The notes under the pieces: model-generated
What the model saw: only the letters and a program-made list of their open reading frames with translations
Databases searched by the model: none
What the model was told of the DNA's origin: nothing
Part shown: positions 1-11,075 of the stretch, in pieces
Layout of the letters: every line of letters starts with the position of its first letter
Position numbering within the stretch: the stretch's first letter is position 1
Assembly: GCA_032718865.1 (NCBI GenBank)
Contig: JALUTQ010000018.1
Span: forward strand, 1 to 64,000
Direction of reading: 5' to 3'
DNA: 64,000 nt
From: Tilletia caries
Taxonomy: Eukaryota; Basidiomycota; Exobasidiomycetes; Tilletiales; Tilletiaceae
Position numbers and translations under genes: made by a program

Positions 1-1740
1 CAAACATTGCTGTCCAGCCCCTCGGAGAAGATAATTGCGAAATCGGCCTGAATATCGCACGAGACCGTACGGCTCGGACAGTCAAACTCGCCAAACCGAC
101 TCGCGTCTTCGTCGAGCATGTTTTCCATGTAGCTGTAGATTGGGAAAGAGATAGTCAGACGTCAGTGAGTAGTGACGACGGCTGGCCTACCTCAAAAAAA
201 TGGTGTCTACCGTCCTAAAACTGACCTTGTGGCTGCAAGACTGGCTGCCTCGTCCCCGTGCTTACCTGCCGTTGCGTTCTGGAGCCAGTAGGCCAAGCGT
301 CCGTCCACCTGATCCCAGAACGCTTTGTTCCATTCCGTGCCGTTCTTGCACCCGTCCTGACAAGCAGTGCGCCTCTGTGAAGAAGAGAAAGATTGGCATT
401 GACACGCAGAGAATACGTTCTATGAATTCCTACTCACCATTAGCGTCACTCGCTCAACCAAGCCAAGTGTCACCTTCATGCCAAGGCCGTCGATCAGGAC
501 CCTCACAAGCTCCTTCAGGTTGTTGTCAACCTCCTCTTGCATAGACTCATCGATCTGGAAGCCACAGACAAGAGAATCAGGGTCAGAATAGATCACCACG
601 ACTCAGAGGTAGAAACGCGCGAAGAAGGAGAGAATCAATCATCAATACGAACACTCACAATTCTTCGTACTGTACTGCGCAGCGTGTTGACCTTGTCGTT
701 GATGACCTTAAGGACAGCAGCCGTCCCGATTGCGTTAGAGGCATTGAGCAGATGTTTTCCGTTCGTACCCAGCTCTTCTGGCTTGTTCTTGGCCAGAGCC
801 TATCCGGCAGCAGCAGAAATTCCAGATCAGCCTAAGATTATTGCCTTTCTGCAACATGCAACATCGTTGCCAAAGCACATACCATGACCGCGTTGGCTAT
901 GTCGTGATGATCCTTTGAGTACGCCGGCACCGCTTCCGAAAAGAACGCATGCTCAGTGGATGTGCGGAGCCAAGCCTATGTAGAAAGATCGTGTCAGATT
1001 GTCCAAAATAAGATAACGATCGCTCTGACGACTATAATCACCAGTCCTCGTAGCTCAACCGTGTCCGATAGCTGCATCAGGGGCTGAAGCTCGGGCAGCT
1101 TCGAGTTGATTGAATGGATCGATCCAACGACGCCCTTGCTGAGTGCGGAAGGTGGCACAGTCCCGGTGCCCTCAAGCAGCTCCATTGACTTGTCTGCCTT
1201 GTCCAGTTGTGCAAACTTGATCATCATGTCTACGGCATTGGAGACGTACACCTGTTTTCAAAAAGTTATGGTAAATCAGCGTCTGTGCTCAGAAGCAGAT
1301 GAAAAGAAGCAAGTAAGCTACTGACCATGCCACCCTCCTCGTCATCAGCCCTTTCCTTCATAGCGTCGATAGCCATAAGTGTGTATTTGGTGCGCATTGC
1401 CAACTTGCGATGCCATGTCATGATTGCCGGGTGTACTAGGTGCACCTCCTCCTCGTTCAGCTGCTCCTCGACGTTGGGTCCAGCCGCCGAGGCCGCACTG
1501 TTGGCAGACCTCTGACTGGGGCCGTTCCTGCTGCGACTGGATCCAGACCCGCCGGTTCGAGCGGCGCTCTGGTCAAAAGACGGGACTCTGGACACTGCCG
1601 AGGGACGGGAGACGGTTTTCTTTGGGGTGATCTTCGTCTTGGTGCTGCGAGAGAAAGAGTGTCGTCGCAGTCAGCAACCATCGCCCACATGCGAAGTGGA
1701 GCAATGCGTCTGGACAGCATCAATGTACTTACCGCGCCAT
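1..1740 (-). CDS. Hypothetical multi-exon protein, 3' end beyond window
   Basis: I do not recognise the family. The start is ATG at 1740. Exon 1 is only 8 bases (1733-1740), followed by a GTAAGT donor, and exon 2 runs 1644-1326 to a GTCAGT donor. Exon 3 begins at 1251, and further short exons (blocks near 900-975, 660-830, 430-555, 265-370 and 1-128) are joined by consensus donors and pyrimidine/AG acceptors. The predicted chain opens MARTKTKITPKKT, then a Ser/Arg-rich stretch, then helical text such as TKYTLMAIDAMKERADDEEGG and NKPEELGTNGKHLL. No signal peptide or membrane segment is evident. The open frame across at least seven spliced exons argues for a real gene rather than chance. The N-terminus resembles the histone H3 tail, but that may be coincidence. 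Some exon borders are by eye only. Confidence 0.55.
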
Positions 1741-2229
1741 GATGAGAGTAGGACCCTTCTGCTGCTGCTTGAGGTGAGGGAAAAAGGAAGGGAGAAGTGT
1801 GCAGAATGTTCAATGGATGATAAAACTCAGCTGCTGCTTGCCGGGTTCTTGATGATGGTGGGGAAGATGCTGAGTCCGCACTCAATGGTGGCGACTGATA
1901 TGCAGCACTTGATTGATCTGACGATGACGTCGAAAGAAGAGAGAGATCAGCAGAGCAACACAGCGCGACGCGTCAGGGCGGCACAAAGCGCGTCTAAGTC
2001 AGTCCCGAACCATCAAAAGAGCGACGAGGTCAGTACCAACACTGAGCAGACCGAGCCACTTCAAACATCACAAGTAACAACGCACCTGGGTCCTGGAAGC
2101 AGTCTCGAAATGCCGAGGGCACGCTCGGAGCGCAACCTTGGTGATGGTATGTGTCGACCAGAGACCCAAATGCTTGAATCTTGATCCGATGCAGAGTGCA
2201 TTGCGACTTGTCCTGACGCCCTGGCCTTG
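1741..2229. other. Intergenic between divergent genes
   Basis: This 5' flank of the minus-strand gene contains CTGCTGCTG-type runs and no convincing ORF on either strand. It probably holds the promoters of the leftward gene and of the rightward repeat-type gene. Confidence 0.4.
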
Positions 2230-3180
2230 ACGTTCGCGATTCGCAGACTTTGAACCATTGGACGGCCTCAAGGCCAGATGCGTTGTTTGTCCCAAGGCCC
2301 CAGCGGTCTCCACCAGACATATAGACGAGCATCGAGCGACGGGTGTACACGTCCGCAACAAAGCCCTACCTCCGAATCGGCTTTCCGTGACAAGCATACG
2401 GCATCAGAGGTATCTTGTCGACCAGGCTGCAGAAAAACGCGCTGCTCGCGCGGCCGACACAGCTCCGCCTCCTTCTCCACTCAGCCCAAGAATGAGCAAC
2501 GACGCCAATGGAGATGGAGCGCAAAGGGAATACGCACCTCCTGTCTTTGCCTCGTCGCAGTTCGACCGAGAATGGGATGGAATGCAAGGCGGTGCCGATA
2601 TGGCTTGGAACTTCGACGGCCCAACTGAGGAGGAGCGGCGCATGATTGAGGATGTGCAGAAAGCCATGCGGAATGCTGCGAGGGTTGAGGATGACCGTCA
2701 ATTCTTCCCGTGGCCAGACAGAGGAGTAAGTTCATCCGTTCTGTGTTCTCATCTCTGCTCTCATCACAATACGCAATCGCTCACTGTCGGTACTCTTAAT
2801 GGTGATTCATGGCTCGTGCAGACATTCGTACTCTCCCTTGTAGCGTTTGCGCCCCGGTCTCCGCTCAGCAGAAGTGTACTCGAGCTGGTGCTTGCATTCG
2901 CCCGCGCAATTTACGGCAGGCCTCGGCAACGACTAATAGTCGGGACTTTTCTGAAATCCTTAGTCATAGTCATAGTCACATTGACCCGGACCGTCCGTTA
3001 GTCTAGTCTAATCGGGACTAATAGTCACTCAAGTTTCTTAGTTTGGCTTAGTCGGAAGCGGACCTGACTAGCGTGTGACTAACGTGTCACTAACCGACTA
3101 TTAGTTTCCTTAGTTAGACTAAGTCCGACTATGAGACTATTGATCGACAAATAGTCTTGGGACTTACGGCCGATACTGCG

Positions 3181-3242
3181 GAACGGGTTGAGAATGGCCT
3201 GTGATTCGGGATCCTGAATCACAGGCCATTCTTGAGCCGTTC
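3181..3242. repeat. Long imperfect palindrome (hairpin) inside E1
   Basis: Two 31-base arms meet at GGATCC (3209-3214). The inner part pairs without interruption from CTGAATCACAGG outwards, and I count four mismatches over the whole arm. It could form a cruciform or RNA hairpin. It may be a small nested palindromic insertion, because its sequence lacks the TAGTC words around it. Confidence 0.8.
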
Positions 3243-3463
3243 TTTTACGGTTTTGCTGACGTTTTCAGACAGACAGTACTATGGCACTACTATAGTATCT
3301 CCCATAGCACTCCCATAGCACTCCCATAGCACCTACTATAGCAATTCTGTCTGTAAGACTGTAATACCTACTATCGCACTAATGACTGGTACTGGTACTG
3401 TAGCACCAACTATAGCACTGGTACTATAGTCCTACTATAGCACCGGCCACTGGTGCTATAGTC

Positions 3464-3551
3464 CTGCTATAGTCCTTCTATAGTCCTGCTATAGTCCTTC
3501 TATAGTCCTGCTATAGTCCTTCTATAGTCCTGCTATAGTCCTTCTATAGTC
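3464..3551 (+). repeat. 22-bp tandem repeat, four copies
   Basis: The unit CTGCTATAGTC-CTTCTATAGTC is repeated four times head to tail with almost no divergence. Each unit is itself two 11-mers sharing TATAGTC. Confidence 0.9.
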
Positions 3552-3567
3552 CTACCAATTACCATAG

Positions 3568-3720
3568 CACTGACCACTGGTAGTCTGGTACTATAGTCCT
3601 ACTATAGTTCTAGTATAGCACTGACCACTGGTAGTCTGGTACTATAGTCCTACTATAGTTCTAGTATAGCACTGACCACTGGTAGTCTGGTACTATAGTC
3701 CTACTATAGTTCTAGTATAG
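3568..3720 (+). repeat. 51-bp tandem repeat, three copies
   Basis: Three consecutive copies begin CACTGACCACTGGTAGTCTG at 3568, 3619 and 3670, followed by a degraded fourth beginning at 3721. The unit contains CTATAGT words like the rest of the island. Confidence 0.9.
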
Positions 3721-6294
3721 CACTGGCCACTGGATACTGATGTCTGGTAGACTGGTACTGAGATCGCCGTATGAAAATGAAGAGTATGACTCCCGTACCG
3801 TTCGCGAGCGCGGAGCGGACGTGCAGAGGTGGAAGATGTACTACACCCGGAAAGCTGTGTACATAACACATTATGTAATAGAGACTCAGCTAATGCGAAT
3901 GTTAGTCAGATGTCGGACACGTCAAACTATTTGTCGGACTAATCCGACGAATCGTCGGATGTTAGTCTGAGATATCTGTCACAATTATGTGTTCCTACTA
4001 ATTCGAAATGCACGACTCGAAATAGGTTGTGAAGGCAAAAGAGGACCTTCCAAGCATCTCAGCCCAGACGAAAACCAAAAAAAGGGTCTGACTAACAGAC
4101 TAAGACCGACTATAGTCGGACCTGGCGGGGCCTTAGTCATAGTCATAGTCGGATGCCAAAAACCCTTAGTCATAGTCTAGTCTAGTCGGGACTAAGGCTT
4201 AGTCGGATAGTCTTAGTTTCTTAGTCGCCTTAGTTTTGCCGAGCCCTGATCCACGGCTATGAGGTTCTCACTCTCTCTGCATTTTGACGGGCCGCGGAGA
4301 AGGTACGGGAGAGCGGTGGCGGCGCGCTTCAGGCGTCGGTCGGCAGTGGAGGAACGACCTTTTTTACAAAAAGCATCCGGAATGGACTTGTCATGGTATG
4401 TACCTTGTGTGGCACTGTGTGGCACGAAAAAGGGGATCTGGGTCTCTAATGAACCAAAATCCAAATCCTTGATTCCTGCCCAGGACATGACCAATCCTTC
4501 CATCCGCTCTCGGCTGCAGCTATACCCTCGTCGTGGTTCTGAAATCAGAGAACTACGTGACGCAGAAGCGGTTGCAGACAAGCGTAATCGACAGCCAATG
4601 GCGGTGCTTCGAACGTCTTCGAATGGAACTGAGCCCGTATACCTCTACCTGCACGAGCCTTTGGCTCTGAAGGATGGTCGTGCAGTGCTTCCAGAGCTAT
4701 GGTTCACTGATGACGCCGACCAGCTGTGCGGAAGAGGCACGGTGCTTCGCATGCGGGACGGTGGAGATGCGTCAGCGATTGTTCACGTCTTACCGAAACA
4801 GGAAACGGACTTTGCGGTGAAAGACGTGACCACGTCCTCTGTGCTTGCGGAACGGCTGCGCGGTCGCATGCTCGGTGAGTAGCTGGACATTCTCATATAC
4901 GTATCATGCCTGTGAGCACTGCAGGTTTTGACTAATTGGTGAATGACATTGCGTTCTTGATGCATCACAACAGAGGGACCGGATGGCAGTGTGATGTCCA
5001 CCGAAAACCCCCTTCGCAAGCTTGCAAAAGGGAAACGAATAATCTCAGTTCCTCTGCTGGTCTGGGAGGATGACTGGAGGGGGACGATGGGTATGGGTCA
5101 ATACCCGCATACGTCAGTTCTCTTCTCCAATGCCTTGCTGGATCGCACGGAACTCGACCGGAGAAGCGCAGCGGTTCGCTTCTACGCAACGTCGGCGGCA
5201 GCGCAGCCAGAAGAGCTGCTGGAGGCATTTGTGGAAGAACTGAAGTAAGTAAGAACACGGCGAACGCGTCGATGATACTGTTTCTCTGAGACAAATGCCC
5301 TGACTCATGACTGATACTTTGCTCTGACTGATACTTCTCATAACAGTGATCTCCATGCCCATCCATTCTGGAGCTGGGACTGCGTCGAAAAGGACATCGT
5401 TCTTGTCCGTCCTTGGATGCTGGCAATGCTCGGAGACTCCGTAATGCTCGCGAAGCTGTCTGCTTCGATCGGAGTGCAGGGCAGTTGACCCTGCAGGATT
5501 TGTGACTGGGGAGGTAATCAGGCTTTTAAACATGCCTCGGACGGCATTCGAGCAGCGCTGCAAGTGAGTAGATCAATAACAAACTCGATCTATCAAGATT
5601 ATTGACCATTTACCATCGCTCATTCTGACCTGGTATCTTGATCTTAGGAAGGCCAGCTACGGACCATTGAAGGAATCGTGGAGGAGCTTGGATCACAGCT
5701 TGACCTAGCTCATGACGACGACGCGTCGGGCCTGATGGCTCATTGGACAAACACCGGAATTAAAGACAGCGCCACTACAGAAGCATGTACCATTCTTCTC
5801 GAGGAAAACGACAAGCTTAAGGGTAAGGTTGCACGAGCACCAGGGCAGGCAGCAAACCGACTGACCGACGTCGAGGTGCAGACAAAGCTCGGAGAACTCA
5901 GGACTGCGCTCAAGGCCAAGCAGTGGTACTCACCGCTTCTCACCATCACGGGATTTGGTGGCTTGGAGCACACTGCTCTTGACGTCCTTCACGTGGCCTC
6001 TCTCGGACCCGGAAAGTACCTGGCCGCTCTTACGGTCGACATTCTTGGTCCTGCTGCTCTGGATCAACTTCGCGTCCGCCTTGAGTCGCTCTCGACAACT
6101 GCCATCACAGATTCCGAGGCATATCCAGCGGCCGCCATGATCCGACGGCTCAAAACGCTGAACGGTAAGCAGGTCAAGGCACTCGCGCAACTCATGCCGT
6201 TTGCACTTGCGCCTCATTGCGGCGACGTGGAGGAAAGGAATAATCTTCTAGGCGCATGGTTTGCCTACGGGCATTTTAGCCGCCTTGTGCATGT

Positions 6295-7042
6295 TAAGGA
6301 TGAGCCCGGAGCGCCCCGGAGTGCTCCGTACTCCCGGGCCCATACTCCGGGGCGCTCCGCTGACTTTCTGTGGTGCTCCGTGCTCCGTCTCTTTTCAGAG
6401 TTACAGCAGCATCTTACTCCGTACTCCGTCAAGATAAGGCGCGCCAGGGAAAACTTACTCCGTGCTCCGTCAAAACACAAAGTGTTTCAGAAATTCTACT
6501 CCGTACTCCGCAGCTACGGAGCCCAGATACTCCGGGGGAGCTCCATACTGCGGGAGACCATCTCACGTATCTCGAAAGATGGTACTATTTCAGAAATGTG
6601 TATGCTCGTGATCAAGCTTGTAGCAGCTGTAGTTAAAAAAAAAAAACAGGCTGAGAGCGCTTGAAGAGCTGTTTTGGTCAGATTTAGACTGCGAGATGAG
6701 ATTTGTGAAAATGAATTTCGAGAATTGACCCCCAAAATACCCTCAAAATATCATGTTTATGGGGAGATACCTTCCTTATGAGAAAAATGTGGAGGTCCCG
6801 GAGCGCCCCGGACTCCGGGGGCAACTCCGTACTCCGTCACATTTCACAGGTATTTACTCCGTACTCCGGGGAATTTCTGCAACGCTTAGAGGTCAGCTCC
6901 GTACTCCGGGGAATTTCCTACAATGCTTAAACGTCAGCTCCGTACTCCGGCAACGGTGAGGTCACCTCTCAATTCTCACTCCGTACTCCCGGCTCCCCCG
7001 GAGTGCGGTCCCGGACCGGGGCTTACTCCATGCTCATCCTGA
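6295..7042. mobile_element. hAT-like non-autonomous element, CTCCGTACTCCG word island (E2)
   Basis: The left end is TAAGGATGAGC and the reverse-complemented right end is TCAGGATGAGC, each followed by GGAG within a few bases. Between them the sequence is dominated by ACTCCGTACTCCG-type words and their complement. It ends the open frame of the transposon-type gene at 6294. No target duplication is visible, and the right flank is occupied at once by a fragment of a different island family, so the original junction may be lost. An ORF runs from the disrupted gene to 6664 through the words, but it is read-through and not a gene. Confidence 0.55.
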
Positions 7043-7044
7043 AC

Positions 7045-7292
7045 AGGTAGTATAGTATGCTGATGGTTAAATGTATACAACAGTACTAATTTATACTATT
7101 GTAGGAATATAGTATAGTTGTCAGGGAGTATAGTTTACTATAGGTATACTATATACTTTGAGACGACGTGCTCGGAATCTTGGACTAGAATTGGTACTAT
7201 AGTATACTGTAACCTCCGCCAGATTTTGAAATAGTATCTAGTATTTTTTCCAAAAAAATCTCCCGGGACCCGATAGTATACAGTATGTTTTT
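7045..7292. mobile_element. Fragment of the TAGTATAC island family (E4-like)
   Basis: This stretch is closely similar over about 245 bases to 19404-19652, including the non-repetitive core TTGAGACGACGTGCTCGG and CTCCCGGGACCCGATAGTAT. The two copies differ by scattered substitutions and short indels. Terminal repeats are absent, so this is a truncated copy. It lies directly against the end of the E2 island. Confidence 0.75.
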
Positions 7293-7564
7293 GTCCTTCT
7301 GCTACTGCTGGTAAACAGAGGCAGTGGAAGCTGTTAAAAGAGGGAAGTGTGAGTGTTGAGAAGGGTCAGCAGCGCAAAGTTCTGTAGTTGGAGATGGAGG
7401 GCATGCGGATGAATTCAAGTCGTGCTAAACAGCTCAAATAATCGAAAAGATCAGACAACATCAGAAAAGACAGAGACCATGCATGAGATTGAGAGAGGAG
7501 AGACGAGCCAGAGTACATTGAGGTTGGCGTGCACATGAGTGTGAGCGTGGGTGTGAGACGAGTG

Positions 7565-8120
7565 TCAGGGGTCTATCCGGTCCTGCTGGACCAGGTGGCC
7601 CAGGCCGGTTTTGAGGGCCTCGTACTTGCCCTCCAGGCGGCCGTATGCAGCGAGCTGGTCGGAAAGCTCGTCCTCCTTCTTCTGGAGGTTGTGAGCGACA
7701 TTGGCCAGCTTCCTGTTGGGTGAGAAGGAAGGAAAAGAGAAGTCAGTATACATCTGAATCGGAGCTCCACAACCAGAATCTGACTTACTTTTGCAGTCCC
7801 GAGATTTGCCGACTGTGAGAGCCGTGAAGAAACTTGGCCTCGGTGAGGATATTGGAGAGGGCCATGTCGGCCGGAGTCGTCGCCTGACCGCTCACGGCGA
7901 TTGTGATATTGGAACCGCTCACCGTGACGTTGTGCCCGGTGCTGGTCGTGCCGCTGCCGCTGCTGCTGCCACCGGGAGCCTCGGACAGCTCCCGTGTGGC
8001 CCCCCGGGTGTGCTTTGAGAGCGGGCTGGATTCTGCCGGGGCCTTGCGCTTGGCGGCCGGCCCGGGCTGCCACTCGTCGGTGTCGTCTGTCACTAGGGAG
8101 CTGTAGGAAGGGTCGGACAT
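7565..8120 (-). CDS. Small coiled-coil protein, two exons
   Basis: ATG at 8120 opens MSDPSYSSLVTDDTDEWQ. Exon 1 is 7789-8120, the intron 7713-7788 has a GTAAGT donor and CAACAG acceptor, and exon 2 is 7565-7712 with stop TGA. The product is 159 residues. It has a disordered Ser/Gly/Thr-rich middle, then a predicted helical C-terminus (KKLANVAHNLQKKEDELSDQ and RLEGKYEALKTGLGHL) with heptad-like spacing. I do not recognise the family. The 76-base intron keeps frame, and the pyrimidine-rich leader upstream of 8120 is consistent with a promoter, so this is probably a genuine host gene even though it stands among repeats. Confidence 0.6.
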
Positions 8121-8126
8121 TTGAGC

Positions 8127-8146
8127 TGTGTGTGTGTGTGTGTGTG
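8127..8146 (+). repeat. (TG)10 microsatellite
   Basis: Uninterrupted TG dinucleotides just upstream of the start of the 7565-8120 gene, followed by a G-rich run. Confidence 0.95.
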
Positions 8147-8579
8147 GGTGGGGGTTGTTGAAAAGTGAAGAGTTCTGGCTGGAATGTGAAGAGGAGAAAG
8201 TCAGAGGGAAAGAAAGAAGAAGGGAAGAAACGTCAGCGGTCAGCAACGAGCAAAGAAAGCAAAAGTGCATTTCGGTTTCTCCTCAGTTTTTGGCGCTGTT
8301 CCCACGGTAGTCAGTAGCTGTCAGCGCTCACACACTCGTATCTGTTTGCTATACTACCTTTGCATTTCTGCGGTTGTCGTTGTTGACGGTCGTCTTGTTG
8401 ACCAGGGCGACGACGACGACGAGGAGGAGGTGAGTCGCACACTGCGAACTCGCACAGAATGTTCTGACTTGGCGGAATAAAATAAAGTTTTAGAAGTTTT
8501 CGGATAAAATTTAGGTTTAGCGTCGTCGGGAACAGGCTAATTGGCGGTGTGGGGTATCTGACATCTGACTGCTTGACTA

Positions 8580-10160
8580 TTATTGACTATTGACTCCTGA
8601 GGCGCACAGCCAGATCAAAACCCGATAAGCGATCCTGCTTGACTCCTGACTCCTGAGGCCTGAGGCAGAATAGTCCCTATTTGACTGGACCGTCTGGAGT
8701 TCACGTTCGGTTCTTTCGAGAATACCCCACAAATTGTCCACCTGCCTCCCTAGCTTCTCCTTGTCGACACCTGAGGCGTATAATTCACCCCGAAGCTGAT
8801 CCAACTTCTGGTACCCTGAAAACCTTTGACAAGAGTCTGACCGCAACTTTTGCAACTCGTCCTCCAGTCCGTTGACGATTTTCCGCTGTCGATCAACCTC
8901 GTCCTTTGCTTTCTTCAAGAAACCCGCAAATTCCGGATTTTCCTTCGCATATCCTTCCAGCCGAGTCTTTGCTTGTTTGAGGAGAAATTCGTTGCCTTCA
9001 CTTTCATCGACAGCGGCGTTCCATTCGGCCTCCAGGCGCTCGTTCTCGGCCTTGGTTTCTGCCAAGAGTCGGTCGAGCTCTTGAATCCGGTCGGATTCCG
9101 ATTTGAAGACTTGAGACCCAGTAAACGGCCGCGCCTGTTTCATCTCTGTGTTGATGTCCATCGCATTGGAGCTCCTGGCAGCGTGATTGAGCTGCGCGAA
9201 GACGACCGCAGCTGGGAGATTTCCTGCTCTTGCTCCCGGAGGCTCCCTCGAGCGCCGCATTCTTGTTGAGGGCTGCGACGAGGATTTCCTCTCGCTCCGC
9301 CAAGTCCTTGCTCCGCGCTGCTTGCACTTCATCGTGGCGAATTCCACCCATTCCAAGCTTTTCTGGAGCTCAGCCACCACATCATCCGATTCCACCCGTT
9401 TTTGAGCTGCTTCGGCTCGTACTTGGCCCAAACCGCGCTTCTGTTCAGCAGCGCGCTGCTCCGAGTTCTCCAGCCGCACCTGAAAGTCGAGGAGCTGTCC
9501 TTGGTTTCGGAGAAGTTCAGCTTGCACCCGATCCAACGTAAATTGCAGCTCTACGACCGTGCCTTTAGATCTCTTGAGGTCCTCCTCTCTTCGACCAGCT
9601 TTGGCCTGCAGCGTTTCCGAATGTTGGACGGCGTCTGCGAGCTGCACTCCACGTTCCCGACCTTGCTCTGCAGCGTCTTGAAGACCTAGTTGGAGAAGGC
9701 GGACCTCGTTCTCGAGCGTGTCGGTCTTCGAAAGGACAGGGAAGACCGCTTTGCATAAAGGCAGCCGGATCCTCCCGTACATGATTGCTTCCGGTTCCAC
9801 CAGGACTGGATCGTCGTAGATCTTCCTCTCTCCCTCCGCAGATGCCGATAAAGCACAGCAGCTAAACAAGGTACCAGGAAGGGATCGATATGTTAAATGG
9901 TGGTTTCGTCCGCTTGCTGACGAAGAAGATACGGTCGCGTAAGTTGAAGAAGTTTGAACTCCATGGCGGGTCCTAAAGGACCTGTGTTTCGTTCTTCAGC
10001 ATCATCCTTAGGCGGCGGATGCCGGAGGAAAGCTTGAGCGGCTTTGCTGCCTGGACTGTTGTCGATCCCAAACAAATAGGAACCGAAATCGAAGCTGTCG
10101 TAGACCGCCTCGGTTGGCCATCGCTCGCGAAATGAACGGGACTACAGTTTCTTGACCTGT
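8580..10160 (-). pseudogene. Coiled-coil protein, probably decayed
   Basis: An open frame from about 9866 to 8580 encodes charged heptad-rich text (ENEVRLLQLGLQDAAEQ, DRIQELDRLLAETKAENE, AKDEVDRQRKIVNGLEDELQ) typical of a long coiled coil, but its first ATG lies at 9782 with more coding-like text upstream. Between about 9180 and 9330 the coiled-coil text passes successively through the other two frames (KDLAEREEILVAALNKN, then EQEQEISQLRSSS) before returning, so small indels have occurred. A further block at 9893-10140 (SFDFGSYLFGIDNSPGS) precedes it in another frame, with an in-frame stop. Family unknown. It could still be a multi-exon gene with unusual introns, but decay fits better. Confidence 0.4.
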
Positions 10161-10287
10161 GCCTCACGCATGATGGAAAAGTTGCTGTGATGTGATGATT
10201 AGGGGTAGATGATGGTATTGCGGGCAGAGGCGACGGAGTATTATTTCGAAGGTCTGGAAATTTGATGTAGATTCTGGGATAACATAA

Positions 10288-11034
10288 TAAGGTTGTTCCC
10301 GGAGTTGACGCGGAGCTGGGGTTTTGCGGACTCTGTACTCCTCCGATGGAGGGCTCCCCCGAAGGCGGATCGCGGAGCTCACTTTCGAGAATTTTTTGAT
10401 CTTCAAAAAGCACAGAGTTCGCCTGGAGGATTCCGCCGGAATTGACGCGGAGCATGGAGTCCAATCCTGGGCCCACTGCGGAGCGCGAAGTTGTCAAAAT
10501 TGTGTTACAATTCCGATGGAATTTCCGCGGAATTCCGACGGAGCTGTGAGGTCACGTGATAGTCGAAAACAGGGGTCACGCGGCCTCATTTTGGGTGCAC
10601 TCCGCCGGAATCCCACAAAAGTCCGAGAAAATAGGCATCGTCGAGACACGCGCAGGGGATAAAACAGGCATCATCATCCGTTCAAAACTTCAAAATAGCA
10701 CTGGAGTCAATACCGCGACAATGTCGGACGGTGAATGTATAGCTCTGGTTGTATCAGAGACATTCTGAGAGCAACTTATACCGCCACTGCGCCCCGACGG
10801 AATTCCGCGCTCCGCATACACGGAGCACGGAGGAGCATTATGAAAACGCACAGAAAAAACGCGGAGCGCAGACCTGGGATTTCAACTTTCGTATAATTCC
10901 GTCGGCACGCGGAGCTGGTTTTTTTAGCTCTGTCTTAGTCTGTGGAGGCGGGGCTCGCCTCAAAAAGTCAAAATTCCGGCGGAATTTGAAAGTGCCGAGG
11001 CGGAGCCCTCCGCGTTACTCCGGGGACAACCTTA
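10288..11034. mobile_element. hAT-like non-autonomous element, CGGAATTCCG word island (E3)
   Basis: Both ends read TAAGGTTGTYCCCGGAGT inward, and the similarity continues as ACGCGGAG after a one-base offset. The flanking octamers TAACATAA (10280-10287) and TAACAGAA (11035-11042) match at 7 of 8 positions. The interior is filled with GCGGAATTCCGC- and CGGAGC-type words in both orientations and holds no convincing ORF. Confidence 0.75.
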
Positions 11035-11075
11035 TAACAGAATGTTCTCGAAAAGCCCACAAAAAGTCCACTGTA

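Larger units (their letters stand above)
2917..4248. mobile_element. hAT-like non-autonomous element, TAGTC/CTATAGT word island (E1)
   Basis: The left end reads CAGGCCTCGGCAACGACTA and the right end, reverse-complemented, reads CAGGGCTCGGCAAAACTAA, a clear terminal inverted repeat. The flanks ATTTACGG (2909-2916) and ATCCACGG (4249-4256) match at 6 of 8 positions, as expected for an old 8-bp hAT target duplication. The interior has no credible ORF. It consists of TAGTC, CATAGTC and CTATAGTCC words in both orientations, with a long hairpin and two tandem arrays nested inside. It interrupts the transposon-type gene exactly at the duplicated octamer. Confidence 0.7.
2230..6294 (+). pseudogene. 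Transposon-type gene of a basidiomycete-expanded family, split by an inserted element
   Basis: The reading contains the successive landmarks of a large uncharacterised basidiomycete family that is usually repeat-associated. These are a C-x2-C...H-x3-H finger near 2280-2340 (CVVCPKAP...RHIDEHR); an acidic DGPTEEERRMIEDVQ segment to about 2725 followed by a GTAAGT intron; TFVLSLVAFAPRSPLSRSVL to 2916; NPSIRSRLQLYPRRG near 4495; NPLRKLAKGKRIISVPLLVW near 5006; SVLFSNALLDRTELDRRSAA and RFYATSAAA; CRICDWGG after a stop near 5490; and GLEHTALDVLHVASLGPGKYL at 5962-6025. The 2917-4248 element lies inside the gene. In-frame stops near 4275 and 5486 and frame changes show decay, and the 3' part is replaced by another inserted element at 6295. 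Family assignment is from remembered conserved blocks; the biochemical role is unknown. Confidence 0.6.

Noticed and set aside
3250..3730. CRISPR array
   Set aside because: Repeats are contiguous or overlapping without unique spacers, the host is a fungus, and the block lies inside a TIR-bounded element.
6295..6664. Continuation of the 5678-6664 ORF as coding
   Set aside because: After 6294 the translation is produced by CTCCGTACTCCG words that lie within an island bounded by terminal inverted repeats; family similarity stops there.
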